DNA of 64,000 nucleotides, taken from assembly GCF_001456025.1 (NCBI RefSeq), contig NZ_LMTZ01000002.1:124001-188000 (forward strand), given 5' to 3'. The notes under the pieces were generated by a model. The model was given only the letters and a program-made list of their open reading frames with translations. It was not told the DNA's origin and ran no database searches. A program made the position numbers and the translations under genes. Shown one piece after another: positions 9,248 to 18,215 of this stretch (within the stretch, counting starts at the first letter, position 1; every line of letters starts with the position of its first letter). This DNA comes from Mastigocoleus testarum BC008. Lineage in GTDB: Bacteria > Cyanobacteriota > Cyanobacteriia > Cyanobacteriales > Nostocaceae.

Positions 9248-9605
9248 TACTTTTCCCTGAATAATTGTGGTGTTTACAACCAAACAAAAACAGTTTTAAT
9301 GTTTATAAACTGTGCGGTATACAAGAAAATTGCTGCTCAAAAGTTAACTTTTTAGAGCTAGTCAAACAAAATATTTCTGCTTGATTTGGATAGAATCTAT
9401 CCGTAGATAGGCAATTTGTTAGTCCACAGTTGTTATTTCACAATTTGTTAACCCACAATTTGCCTACTTACAAAATTCTTCTATCGCCACTGCTCATGAT
9501 AACCACAAAAAATTGGCATTCAAACTCATTGATACATATTTTTTTATACTTGACACATTGTAAAACCTAGTACTAGATGCGAGTAAATACAGTTAACAAA
9601 AGAGT
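9248..9605. other. Spacer between divergent genes
   Basis: About 360 bp, AT-rich. It contains imperfect repeats of CACAATTTGTTAACC (9437-9470). No RNA gene seen; it presumably holds the promoters of both divergent genes. Confidence 0.4.
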
Positions 9606-10097
9606 ATGTTGATACAACATTTTAAAATGCTGGCAAGATATAATACTTTAGCGAATCACAAGTTATATGGTGCATGTTCCCAGCTTTCAGACAAAGAACT
9701 GAAACAAATAAGACCAGCCTTTTTCAAAAGTATTTATGGGACACTCAATCATATTCTCATTGGTGACAGAATTTGGATGGGACGCTTTACAGGACAAGAA
9801 ATTTCTTCTACCGGACTTGACCTTATTCTCTATGATGACTTTGAAGAACTGCGGAAAATACGTGTATTAGAAGATGAGAAAATAGAAAATTTTATGTCTC
9901 ATTTAAATCAAGATTTTCTGACCAGGACAATAAGCTACGTAAATAATCAGAATAAGGTTTATACCGATCCAGTTGATATGCTATTGTCACATTTTTTTAA
10001 TCATCAGACACATCACCGGGGCCAAATTCACGATATGCTGAGCCAGACAGAAATTGCCCCTCCTGTTCTAGATATGCACCGCGTCTTACGACCGTAA
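9606..10097 (+). CDS. DinB-family metal-binding protein
   Basis: 163 residues forming a DinB-like four-helix bundle. The family binds a metal through three histidines; here they are His49 (TLNHILIGD), His133 and His137 (FFNHQTHHRGQ). Members include damage-inducible proteins and thiol transferases of unknown substrate. It has no visible link to its neighbours and sits between murT and gatD. The family call is firm; the function is open. Confidence 0.85.
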   Translation: MLIQHFKMLARYNTLANHKLYGACSQLSDKELKQIRPAFFKSIYGTLNHILIGDRIWMGRFTGQEISSTGLDLILYDDFEELRKIRVLEDEKIENFMSHLNQDFLTRTISYVNNQNKVYTDPVDMLLSHFFNHQTHHRGQIHDMLSQTEIAPPVLDMHRVLRP

Positions 10098-10237
10098 ATC
10101 AATCAAAAAAATCCCATCAACAAAACCAACCTAAATATTTGGTAGCTAATGCTGCAGCTTAACGCTATACGTTAATATGCCGAAAATCAACTTGAGCTTT
10201 ATTGCTGTTTATTAAAACTTTTAAACTTATTAAATCT

Positions 10238-11068
10238 ATGGCTAATCAAGAATTAGAATTGACTATTGGGTGGTTATACCCCACATTGATGAGCACCTAT
10301 GGAGATCGGGGTAACGTTATCGTTATAGAACGTCGCGCCCAATGGCGGGGATATAGTGTCAGGATTCAAGCCTTAGACCAAAATGCTACAGCAGAAGATA
10401 TCAAATCAGTTGATGTAATTGTTGGTGGAGGAGCCCAGGATCGTCAACAAGAAATTGTTATGCGTGACTTACAAGGTGCAAAAGCCGACGCCATGCGGGA
10501 AAAACTCGATAGTGGAACTCCCGGTGTATTTACCTGTGGTTCGCCACAGCTATTAGGACATTATTACGAACCAGGCTTAGGAAAGCGTATTGAAGGTTTG
10601 GGAATATTGGACATGGTATCAGTACACCCCGGTGACGATGTCAAGCGCTGCATTGGTAATTTGGTCATTGAAGTGACAGCTTCCCGTTTAGCTAAAGAAT
10701 TAAAAGAAATATTGGGAGGAGCTACTCCTTATCTGGTTGGTTTTGAAAACCACGGTGGACGTACCAGGGTAAATACACAGGGAGGAAAGGTCGAAGTACT
10801 AGGAAAAGTGATCTACGGCTTAGGTAATAACGGAGAAGATGGAACCGAAGGCGCTTTTTATCAAAATGCGATCGCAACTTATTCCCATGGACCACTGCTA
10901 CCAAAAAATCCTTTTGTCGCTGATTGGTTAATTCAAACTGCATTACGCTTAAAGTATCAGCAACCGTTCGCACTCAAACCATTAGAAGACAAATTGGCGA
11001 TGAAAGCTCGAGAAACAATGTTTAACAGATTAAAAGTCGATTTAGCTACTCCTGCTGTTGGAAAATAA
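10238..11068 (+). CDS. gatD: Lipid II isoglutaminyl synthase, glutaminase subunit GatD
   Basis: 276 residues from the ATG at 10238; the frame extends to 10202, but MANQELELTIGWLYPTLMS is the usual beginning of this family. It is a class I (CobB/CobQ-like) glutamine amidotransferase domain with YGDRGN, GGGAQDRQQ, the nucleophile Cys100 in FTCGSPQLLG, and a conserved ENHGGRT block with His172. It releases ammonia from glutamine and passes it to MurT, so that lipid II stem peptides receive D-isoglutamine. It is on the same strand as murT but about 1.5 kb downstream. Confidence 0.9.
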   Translation: MANQELELTIGWLYPTLMSTYGDRGNVIVIERRAQWRGYSVRIQALDQNATAEDIKSVDVIVGGGAQDRQQEIVMRDLQGAKADAMREKLDSGTPGVFTCGSPQLLGHYYEPGLGKRIEGLGILDMVSVHPGDDVKRCIGNLVIEVTASRLAKELKEILGGATPYLVGFENHGGRTRVNTQGGKVEVLGKVIYGLGNNGEDGTEGAFYQNAIATYSHGPLLPKNPFVADWLIQTALRLKYQQPFALKPLEDKLAMKARETMFNRLKVDLATPAVGK

Positions 11069-11495
11069 ATATTTCTCTGAAAAAAATATCTGAAAATAAG
11101 AGTAACTGGGAAGAAAAACCTTATGTTTAGCTTCTTATTTGTTATTTTCCAAGTTATCTAATTACACCTAATACTGTAAAAAAGCACATGAGAAGCATTC
11201 ATAAAAAGCAGAAGGCTATTTTTAACGGTTAGGAAATATCACCTTCAAGTAACTCTTTACAATTGTTGAACCTAGCAGAAACCAAGCACGTAAGCAAATC
11301 TAGTTTTTCTGATTTACGCCTGATATGGACTATGGATTTATATTTTATGAATTTATATTTTATGAATTTATATTTATTGACAAAATACAACAAATATCAG
11401 ATTTTTTTCAATTAAATTAAAATTATTTTTTCAGAAAACACTGGGTTTTGTGTGAAATATCTTATAGAGGAAATATAAAATCACAAAGCATTTAA
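11069..11495. other. AT-rich spacer with a 15-bp tandem repeat
   Basis: About 430 bp. The sequence ATTTATATTTTATGA is repeated two and a half times at 11337-11378. No RNA gene or strong hairpin is seen. Confidence 0.45.
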
Positions 11496-12098
11496 ATGAA
11501 AATATTACAGTCATTAACTGCAGCAGCTATTGGCTTAGGCTATGTTTTCGCTACATTACCAGTCCAAGCCAGAGAGTGGCACCCTCAAGCTGTAGTAGAT
11601 GGGGTGTATTCTGGAATTCAAAAGATTCACGGTTATAAAGCTACTCCTAGATTAATTTGGAATATTCGCGAAAATTCTCGCACTCGCTGCGGACGAATTC
11701 ACAGTAGTCATTATTGCAAACTGGATCATACCGTTTACATCATGAGACGAGATATCCGCATGGCTTACCGGTATGGAGATGCAGCATTGGCTTACATTAT
11801 TGCCCACGAATATGCCCATGCAATGCAGACAGCACATGGATTTACCCCCAAATATTCCCCACTCACAGAATTACAAGCAGATTGTTTAGCTGGGGTATAT
11901 TTGGGTCTAATACCTGATATCGTTTTTGACGCAAAAGATATTCGAGAAATAGCGACTTTTGCTTACAGCATTGGAGATTATGCTTGGGGTAGCAGACACC
12001 ATCACGGTACACCCAAACAAAGGGTAAAAGCTGTTAGCATAGGTATGCAAGGTTCTTTAAATGGTAAAGGAGTAGAAGTTTGTCGTCTCTCTAGATAA
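11496..12098 (+). CDS. Secreted neutral zinc metallopeptidase
   Basis: 200 residues. A signal peptide (MKILQSLTAA to about VQA, residue 25) suggests export to the periplasm. The zinc site is complete: HEYAH (His104, Glu105, His108) and ELQADCLAG with Glu125 as third ligand, the arrangement of the YpfJ-type neutral zinc metallopeptidases. The substrate is unknown. It has its own long upstream region and is followed, after about 110 bp, by a SanA-like gene on the same strand. Confidence 0.8.
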   Translation: MKILQSLTAAAIGLGYVFATLPVQAREWHPQAVVDGVYSGIQKIHGYKATPRLIWNIRENSRTRCGRIHSSHYCKLDHTVYIMRRDIRMAYRYGDAALAYIIAHEYAHAMQTAHGFTPKYSPLTELQADCLAGVYLGLIPDIVFDAKDIREIATFAYSIGDYAWGSRHHHGTPKQRVKAVSIGMQGSLNGKGVEVCRLSR

Positions 12099-12208
12099 TA
12101 TTCTTGAACTGGGATTGCAAATAATCCTAAGATTTAAAGTTAAATAAAAATCAATAATTTAGTATATGTTAATACCTTCAGTCAGTTGATTTGAACTTAA
12201 ATAAATGT

Positions 12209-12868
12209 ATGCTACCTAAATGGTTTTGGTTACACTGGCGATTTTCTATTGTTTTATTATTTTTAAGCACAGTATGTATAGCTTTTGGATTAAATTTATA
12301 TGTAAGTTTAATTACTAGTAGCCGACGTTATACTAATTATTCCGAAGTTACTTCACAACCCATAGCAATTGTCCTTGGAGCCGGGATATTTCCCGATGGT
12401 ACTCCCACACCAATGCTGGCTGACCGCGTTTCAGCAGCAGCAAAACTTTACAAGCAAGGACGTGTGAAAAAACTATTAATGAGTGGTGATAATAGCCGTG
12501 AGGATTATGATGAAGTCACAGCGATGCAAGATTATGCTGTAAAACTTGGTGTACCACCAGAGGATATAACTCTCGACCATGCAGGTTTTAGTACCTATGA
12601 AAGTTGTTACCGTGCTAAGAAAGTTTTTGGAATTGAGCAAGCAGTTATAGTTACTCAAAGATTTCATTTATCTCGCGCAGTCTATCTTTGCAATCGTCTG
12701 CATGTAAATTCCATTGGCTTAGGTACTCCTGATTGGGAAGTATACCCTTTTAGAAATGTTATGTTTTATTCATTGAGAGAAAAATTTTCTACCTTGAAGG
12801 CATTGTGGGAAGTTCATATTACCCGCCCGCAACCAACTTTTCTCGGTCCCTTAGAAGATACAAAATAG
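12209..12868 (+). CDS. YdcF/SanA-family membrane protein (DUF218)
   Basis: 219 residues from the ATG at 12209 (a TTG at 12191 is also in frame). One N-terminal transmembrane segment (about 10-35) is followed by the DUF218 domain, with IVLGAGIFPDGTP, LMSGDN, and a final QRFHLSRAVYLC block. SanA/ElyC-type proteins act in envelope integrity; the precise reaction is not established. It may be co-transcribed with the metallopeptidase upstream. Confidence 0.8.
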   Translation: MLPKWFWLHWRFSIVLLFLSTVCIAFGLNLYVSLITSSRRYTNYSEVTSQPIAIVLGAGIFPDGTPTPMLADRVSAAAKLYKQGRVKKLLMSGDNSREDYDEVTAMQDYAVKLGVPPEDITLDHAGFSTYESCYRAKKVFGIEQAVIVTQRFHLSRAVYLCNRLHVNSIGLGTPDWEVYPFRNVMFYSLREKFSTLKALWEVHITRPQPTFLGPLEDTK

Positions 12869-13144
12869 CTCAAATTACACCCAGAAAATGAAATATTTCC
12901 AAATGCTTGCGAATATTTTATTCAAGCGATAGCACAATTATGCGTAGTAGCGTACCGCTTTACAATCGCGACGTTAAGTGGGATGCAATCATAGCAGAAG
13001 ATAGGAATTGAGAGTGGGATTTCTTTTACCATTGAGTCTAAGTTTCAGCCTTTGAATTGTAAATCACTTATTTACAATCCTCTGTAATTCAATAAAAAAT
13101 GAATTCAGTTAAAGTTAATTAAATCAAAGTCGATTCAATTTAGA
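12869..13144. other. Convergent spacer with a perfect 9-bp hairpin
   Basis: ATTGTAAAT (13056-13064) and ATTTACAAT (13070-13078) form a perfect inverted repeat with a five-base loop, just past the 3' end of the hetF-like gene. No T-tract follows on either strand, so terminator function is uncertain. Confidence 0.4.
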
Positions 13145-15763
13145 TTATTCTTGATATTTCAACCTCAAAATAGCTCGCCAATCTCTGATAGCACTATCCG
13201 TCCACAACCAATTTTTCCCTAGTTCATTTACCTGAAATCCCAAAGGGTCGTGGTCAAGTACGGTATTTCTCATTTTAATTGCTTCATTAAGATATTGTTC
13301 TCGTTTCCCAGGGGGTTGTGATGAAGCAGCTTTATAAAAACCCAAAGCTAATCCTGCGTAAGCTTGCAAAGCATTATTGGATAGTTTTTGTTTACCACCA
13401 GAAGAATTTACACTACTCGGAGCCCTAGAACGATTCTTTGGCTGAATTTCTAAACTCAATGCTTGGAGCCAAGCATCATTCGCTCGATTGAGATTACCCT
13501 CTGCATAGTAAGCAAATCCCACAACATTTTTATACAAAGATGAATTAGGGTCTGCTTTAACTGCACTATCCCAATAACGACGTGCATCATCTACTGTGTA
13601 GCCATTACGGGTATTTCGTTGTTGCACAAATTGCCAAGCTAGTCGACCCCGTAAAAAATTCACAGATGGATTATCAATTTGCGGTAGGGGTATTGATTTT
13701 AAAACTGCTCGAGCTTCATTTAAGGTTCCCCGGTTGAGTAATTCTTCAACTGCTTGTAAACCCGCTTCCAGTTTTCCCTTATTTAATTTACCTGTTGCGT
13801 ACCGAGTCACAACCCCTGTTGCATCTTCTTTAAGATTTATTTCGGGAATTTTGGGTTCCTCCATTAGCAATTCTTTATCTTGAGGGGAACTTGGTAAATT
13901 AGATATACCTCCCTCTCGCCACAACCAACTTAAACTCACAAGTGTAATTGCAGTGATACCAAGTGCACCAACAGCAGACCATGAATTCTTTCTAAAAAAA
14001 TGCTTGAAGTTAAATACAGCAGAATTATTATGTCTAGAACCAGTAATTTTTCGATTAATATGTGACGATTGAGCGCTGTGGGTAATATCTTGGTTTACTT
14101 GTTCTAATCCAGCTACTTCGTCCCATTTTGCAACTTCTTCAGTTCCCAAGGAAGCTATTTGAGAAATTGGTCTTTGTTCAAAGCTGCTATCAGTATCCGA
14201 GGCGAAACTGAAATTATCTTGCAGATTACCTGCAGCTTTATCATTTACAGACTGCTGTGCAGAATAGGGTTGCTGCGAAGACACATCATCACCAACCTCC
14301 TGAATTAACTCAGCGTTCATCATGGGTTGTTCTGTTGCTGCTTGCTCATCCAATTGACGAAACAAATCAGAAACAATTGCGGAGTCTTCCGCATAGGAGG
14401 GATCGTTATATTCAACATCATCAACCAGATCGCCCCAAGTATCTTCTCCTAGCCAATCTAAACCCGAAGATTCTTCTGGTTCATATGAAGAAATTAAATC
14501 ATCAATCGGTAAAGGAACTGCAGGAATATCTGATTCATCTATTTTCTCTGAGTAAGATGTGGATGATGCACTTAAAACCGGGTTATATTCGTTGATAAAT
14601 TCGTTGGGAGAAGAATTAAGGCCATTGAGATTGCCATTAAAATCTGACTGAAGATATAAAATTGGCAAAGCCCAGTACATTTGGTGAGAACCATAGGTGG
14701 AAATTAAACCTTGGCGCACTCGAGAAATGCATAAGTCCACACTATAACCCTGTGAAAGGTTACGGTAGAACAGTTGTGTAAGGTTGAGGGCTACATCATC
14801 CGGAATGCGTTCTGACATTGCCAAAACACTCCGAATACCTCTTTTAACTAAAGTTTCTGTTAAATTGCGTTCGCCAGTTTCACTATTCCGAGCAGATGAA
14901 ACGCCATAGGCTCCCAAACAGGAGTTAAAAACTGCCATTTGGATATTATTGTTGACAAGTAAACCAGCCAAATCGTCTCCAGTCAGAGTTTCTGTTAGCC
15001 CTGTTCTGCTACTAACAAGATAAATTTCTCCACCATTGGGACCGACGTTACTGTGACCGGAATAATGGAGAATATGATATCTTCCTTGTTCTAGGGCTTG
15101 AGTTAGTTCTTCTCGACCTGGTTGTTGTAATAAGGTAAGTTGAATTTCCGGCAGATGATTGCCACTTTCTCCACTACGATGTAACTCAGCCTGCAGCTTA
15201 ATTGCTTCTTGTTTCAGTTGGTCAAGGCGAACTTTATCAGTAGGAGAAGCAATGACCATTAAAACTTTTATACTACCTTCCTCTGAAGGAATGGGTATAT
15301 TTTTTGCCGATAAACGGGAACTCATACCAATCCCGCTCTGATAGCGAGAAAATGCCACATAAGGTCCTGTCGCAAGGGGGCGATCACCTGCATGCATCAC
15401 CTCCCATGGAAGGCTAGCCAGTTTATTATCTTTGAGGCCCAAACGTAAACGCAGTATCTTTTGATGATTTTGGGCAATACCTTGGGCAGTAATCCAACTA
15501 TCCCTGAGAGTGCCTTGAAACAGTGCATTATAAAATTGCTGACCCAAAGCAACTAAGTTCACGGAGTTTCTAGCGATCGCATCTCCTTGTAAAACTGAAG
15601 TTAAAGGGTCGTTCATAAGATGTGCAGCAGCACTTAGCCAGTCAGCAACTGGCCAAGAAACCAGTTCTTCTGCTAATGGCACCCCAGGCGCGACTTGTTC
15701 CGTCCGCACCAAGTAGTCATCCTGCCCTACTGGGGTTACGGAAATATGAAATTCCTGGGTCAC
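13145..15763 (-). CDS. hetF: HetF-like CHAT-domain protease
   Basis: 872 residues with a CHAT (caspase-like) peptidase domain at about 70-375. The catalytic His lies in HYSGH (His237) and the Cys in FNSCLGAYG (Cys282). After an acidic, low-complexity linker (about 385-585) there is one transmembrane segment (about 595-615), then a C-terminal part with TPR-like helices (about 660-870). HetF is required for heterocyst differentiation and division control in Nostoc. I choose HetF over another CHAT protein because a tandem small-RNA array lies directly upstream, as NsiR1 does beside hetF in Nostoc PCC 7120. The start is GTG at 15763, supported by AGGAGA seven bases upstream. The array is transcribed away from the gene, and the hetF leader may run antisense to its first units. 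Confidence 0.85.
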   Translation of the reverse strand: MTQEFHISVTPVGQDDYLVRTEQVAPGVPLAEELVSWPVADWLSAAAHLMNDPLTSVLQGDAIARNSVNLVALGQQFYNALFQGTLRDSWITAQGIAQNHQKILRLRLGLKDNKLASLPWEVMHAGDRPLATGPYVAFSRYQSGIGMSSRLSAKNIPIPSEEGSIKVLMVIASPTDKVRLDQLKQEAIKLQAELHRSGESGNHLPEIQLTLLQQPGREELTQALEQGRYHILHYSGHSNVGPNGGEIYLVSSRTGLTETLTGDDLAGLLVNNNIQMAVFNSCLGAYGVSSARNSETGERNLTETLVKRGIRSVLAMSERIPDDVALNLTQLFYRNLSQGYSVDLCISRVRQGLISTYGSHQMYWALPILYLQSDFNGNLNGLNSSPNEFINEYNPVLSASSTSYSEKIDESDIPAVPLPIDDLISSYEPEESSGLDWLGEDTWGDLVDDVEYNDPSYAEDSAIVSDLFRQLDEQAATEQPMMNAELIQEVGDDVSSQQPYSAQQSVNDKAAGNLQDNFSFASDTDSSFEQRPISQIASLGTEEVAKWDEVAGLEQVNQDITHSAQSSHINRKITGSRHNNSAVFNFKHFFRKNSWSAVGALGITAITLVSLSWLWREGGISNLPSSPQDKELLMEEPKIPEINLKEDATGVVTRYATGKLNKGKLEAGLQAVEELLNRGTLNEARAVLKSIPLPQIDNPSVNFLRGRLAWQFVQQRNTRNGYTVDDARRYWDSAVKADPNSSLYKNVVGFAYYAEGNLNRANDAWLQALSLEIQPKNRSRAPSSVNSSGGKQKLSNNALQAYAGLALGFYKAASSQPPGKREQYLNEAIKMRNTVLDHDPLGFQVNELGKNWLWTDSAIRDWRAILRLKYQE

Positions 15764-16044
15764 AACTTCTCCTGTTTGCCTACCTTGCCTGGTATGAAAC
15801 TTTTATGTTTCAAATTGATATTTTGCTTTTTCCAATTACTAAGATGCATCCTGAAATATGAATGTTTCTCAACGTGGTAGTTCAATATATCTTCTACTAC
15901 AATTTTATCTAGAATATTTATTGTATTTTTCTGAGTACAACCTCCATAGTCTGACAGTCAATGCCAGTTATTGATTTTTATATTCAAGTTAATTCATTAA
16001 ATTATATTGCTGCTAAATAATTAGTAGAGATGCAGGTAAATTTG

Positions 16045-16050
16045 TCCGGA
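16045..16050 (+). promoter_or_regulatory. DIF-like element TCCGGA before unit 1
   Basis: TCCGGA begins 35 bases before the conserved GGTAG, the position of the DIF motif known for heterocyst-related promoters of Nostoc. Most inner units have CCCGGA or ACCGGA at the same place. Confidence 0.65.
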
Positions 16051-16079
16051 CAATACTGCAACATATTAGAACAAATATT

Positions 16080-16141
16080 GGTAGATGCACCCTGATATCA
16101 TCAAAATCCCTAGCTGGCTGCCACCCACTAGGGTTTTTTTT
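16080..16141 (+). ncRNA. nsiR1: NsiR1-like unit 1 (divergent terminator)
   Basis: Body GGTAGATGCACCCTGAT. The hairpin is CCCTAG/CTAGGG rather than CCCC/GGGG, followed by a T8 run. It is nearest to hetF. The ends given are estimates from the conserved start and the T-run. Confidence 0.75.
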
Positions 16142-16160
16142 AATATACAGTAGAATTCTA

Positions 16161-16241
16161 CGAGTCAGTTGACATACTACTTAGAAGTGAAAAACCTTTA
16201 CATCTGCTCTTCACATTCTTATGCTTCGAGTAACTGACTCG
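16161..16241. repeat. Inverted repeat inside the array gap
   Basis: CGAGTCAGTT (16161-16170) and AACTGACTCG (16232-16241) are perfect inverted copies, 61 bases apart, in the 261-bp interval where one unit appears to be missing. Function unknown. Confidence 0.45.
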
Positions 16242-16304
16242 CAAATTTATGTGATTTGACTAATTAATCAATATTAACGACTAACAAATTATTAGGAGAA
16301 TTTA

Positions 16305-16310
16305 TCCGGA
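16305..16310 (+). promoter_or_regulatory. DIF-like element TCCGGA before unit 2
   Basis: A second exact TCCGGA, 36 bases before GGTAG of unit 2. Only units 1 and 2 keep the exact hexamer. Confidence 0.65.
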
Positions 16311-16340
16311 AAACTATTACTAATTTTGGAATATTAAATT

Positions 16341-16401
16341 GGTAGATGCACCCTGATAATCCATTCCCCTTGCTGGCTCAAACTGGCGCGGGGATTTTTT
16401 T
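16341..16401 (+). ncRNA. nsiR1: NsiR1-like unit 2
   Basis: Standard body with CCCC/GGGG hairpin (GGCGCGGGG version) and T7. Promoter keeps exact TCCGGA. Confidence 0.8.
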
Positions 16402-16475
16402 GTGTGTATAAACCCAATTTATTTTTTTTACTTAAATTACCCGGATATTGTGAGTCGGATTGAGTACAGAGTATT

Positions 16476-16537
16476 GGTAGATGCACCCTGATAATCCATT
16501 CCCCTTGCTGGCTCAAACTGGCCCGGGGATTTTTTTT
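16476..16537 (+). ncRNA. nsiR1: NsiR1-like unit 3
   Basis: Standard body, GGCCCGGGG hairpin arm, T8. Its upstream region is almost identical to that of unit 4. Confidence 0.8.
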
Positions 16538-16608
16538 GCGTATATAAACCAATTTATTTTTTACTTAAATTACCCGGATATTGTGAGTCGGATTGAGTAC
16601 AGAGTATT

Positions 16609-16670
16609 GGTAGATGCACCCTGATAATCCATTCCCCTTGCTGGCTCAAACTGGCCCGGGGATTTTTTTT
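16609..16670 (+). ncRNA. nsiR1: NsiR1-like unit 4
   Basis: Standard body, nearly identical to unit 3, T8. Confidence 0.8.
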
Positions 16671-16741
16671 GCGCATATAAACCAATTTATTTTTTACTTA
16701 AATTACCCGGATATTATGAGTTGGATTGAGTACAGAGTATT

Positions 16742-16802
16742 GGTAGATGCACCCTGATAATCCACTCCCCTTGCTGGCTCAAACTGGCTCGGGGATTTTT
16801 TT
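16742..16802 (+). ncRNA. nsiR1: NsiR1-like unit 5
   Basis: Standard body with CCACTCCCC at the first hairpin arm, T7. Confidence 0.8.
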
Positions 16803-16873
16803 GTATATATAAACAGATTTATTTTTTACTTAAATTACCCGGATATTAGAAGTCATATTGAGTACAAAGTATT

Positions 16874-16934
16874 GGTAGATGCACCCTGATAATCCATTCC
16901 CCTTGCTGGCTCAAACTGGCTCGGGGATTTTTTT
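16874..16934 (+). ncRNA. nsiR1: NsiR1-like unit 6
   Basis: Standard body, T7. Units 6 and 7 look identical over the whole period. Confidence 0.8.
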
Positions 16935-17005
16935 GTATATATAAACAGATTTATTTTTTACTTAAATTACCCGGATATTAGAAGTCATATTGAGTACAAA
17001 GTATT

Positions 17006-17066
17006 GGTAGATGCACCCTGATAATCCATTCCCCTTGCTGGCTCAAACTGGCTCGGGGATTTTTTT
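17006..17066 (+). ncRNA. nsiR1: NsiR1-like unit 7
   Basis: Standard body, T7; apparent identical copy of unit 6, hence a recent duplication. Confidence 0.8.
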
Positions 17067-17138
17067 GTATATATAAACAGATTTATTTTTTACTTAAATT
17101 ACCCGGATATTAGAAGTCACATTGAGTACAAAGTATTG

Positions 17139-17200
17139 GTAGATGCACCCTGATAATTCATTCCCCTTGCTGGCTCAAACTGGCTTGGGGATTTTTTTTT
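17139..17200 (+). ncRNA. nsiR1: NsiR1-like unit 8
   Basis: Body has AATTCATT instead of AATCCATT. Long T9 run. Confidence 0.8.
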
Positions 17201-17271
17201 GCGTATATAAACAGATTTATTTTTTACTTAAATTACCCGGATATTGTGAGTCGAATTGAGTACAGAGTATT

Positions 17272-17332
17272 GGTAGATGCACCCTGATAATTCATTCCCC
17301 TTGCTGGCTCAAACTGGCTCGGGGATTTTTTT
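17272..17332 (+). ncRNA. nsiR1: NsiR1-like unit 9
   Basis: Body with AATTCATT, GGCTCGGGG arm, T7. Confidence 0.8.
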
Positions 17333-17402
17333 GCGTATGTAACAGATTTATTTTTTACTTAAATTACCCGGATATTAGAAGTCATATTGAGTACAAAGTA
17401 TT

Positions 17403-17463
17403 GGTAGATGCACCCTGATAATTCATTCCCCTTGCTGGCTCAAACTGGCTTGGGGATTTTTTT
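17403..17463 (+). ncRNA. nsiR1: NsiR1-like unit 10
   Basis: Body with AATTCATT and GGCTTGGGG arm, T7. The spacer after it changes to a different sequence. Confidence 0.8.
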
Positions 17464-17535
17464 GTGCATACAATTCTAACTTTAGTTTTAACTAAATTGC
17501 CCGGATATTATAAGTCTAATTGAGTACAGAGTATT

Positions 17536-17598
17536 GGTAGATGCATCCTGATAATCCATTCCCCTTGCTAGCTCAAACTGGTGCGGGGATTTTTTTTT
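17536..17598 (+). ncRNA. nsiR1: NsiR1-like unit 11
   Basis: Body has GATGCATCC in place of GATGCACCC; GGTGCGGGG arm, T8. Confidence 0.78.
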
Positions 17599-17672
17599 GC
17601 TTGAAACTTACCCAATAATTGTTTTTACTAAAATTGACCGGATTTTATTAATTAGATCGAGAACAGAGTATT

Positions 17673-17735
17673 TATAGATGCACCCTGATAATCCATTCCC
17701 CTTGCTGGCTCAAACTAGCGTGGGGATTTTTTTTT
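17673..17735 (+). ncRNA. nsiR1: NsiR1-like unit 12
   Basis: Starts TATAG instead of GGTAG. ACCGGA promoter element; AGCGTGGGG arm, T9. First of the 12-14 subfamily. Confidence 0.75.
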
Positions 17736-17809
17736 GCTTGAAATTGACCCAGTAATTGTTTTTGCTAAAATTGACCGGATTTTATTAATTAGATCGAGAA
17801 CAGAGTATT

Positions 17810-17872
17810 GATAGATGCACCCTGATAATCCATTCCCCTTGCTGGCTCAAACTAGCGTGGGGATTTTTTTTT
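17810..17872 (+). ncRNA. nsiR1: NsiR1-like unit 13
   Basis: Starts GATAG. Same spacer family as units 12 and 14, T9. Confidence 0.75.
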
Positions 17873-17946
17873 GCTTGAAACTTACCCAATAATTGTTTTT
17901 ACTAAAATTGACCGGATTTTATTAATTAGATCGAGAACAAAGTATT

Positions 17947-18008
17947 GATAGATGCACCCTGATAATCCATTCCCCTTGCTGGCTCAAACTGGCTCGGGGA
18001 TTTTTTTT
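17947..18008 (+). ncRNA. nsiR1: NsiR1-like unit 14
   Basis: Starts GATAG; GGCTCGGGG arm, T8. The spacer after it again changes. Confidence 0.75.
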
Positions 18009-18081
18009 ATGAATATCCTTCCAATAACGGTTTCTACTCAAATTACCCGGATTTTGTTAATTAGATTAAGAACAAAGTATT

Positions 18082-18143
18082 GGTAGATGCACCCTGATAA
18101 TCCACTCCCCTTGCTAACTCAAAATGGCACGGGGATTTTTTTT
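18082..18143 (+). ncRNA. nsiR1: NsiR1-like unit 15
   Basis: Body with TTGCTAACTCAAAATGGCAC in the loop region, the most altered loop among inner units; T8. Confidence 0.72.
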
Positions 18144-18215
18144 ACTGACATTGGGTATCTCTGAATTTTACTCAAATTACCCGGATTTTATCAACTAAAT
18201 CGAGAATAAATTAGT

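Noticed and set aside
14257..14595. 112-codon frame opposite the hetF-like gene
   Set aside because: Lies inside the low-complexity linker of the real gene on the other strand; a shadow.
16334..16552. 72-codon minus-strand frame inside the array
   Set aside because: It is the reverse reading of two sRNA units and repeats with them; no start signal.
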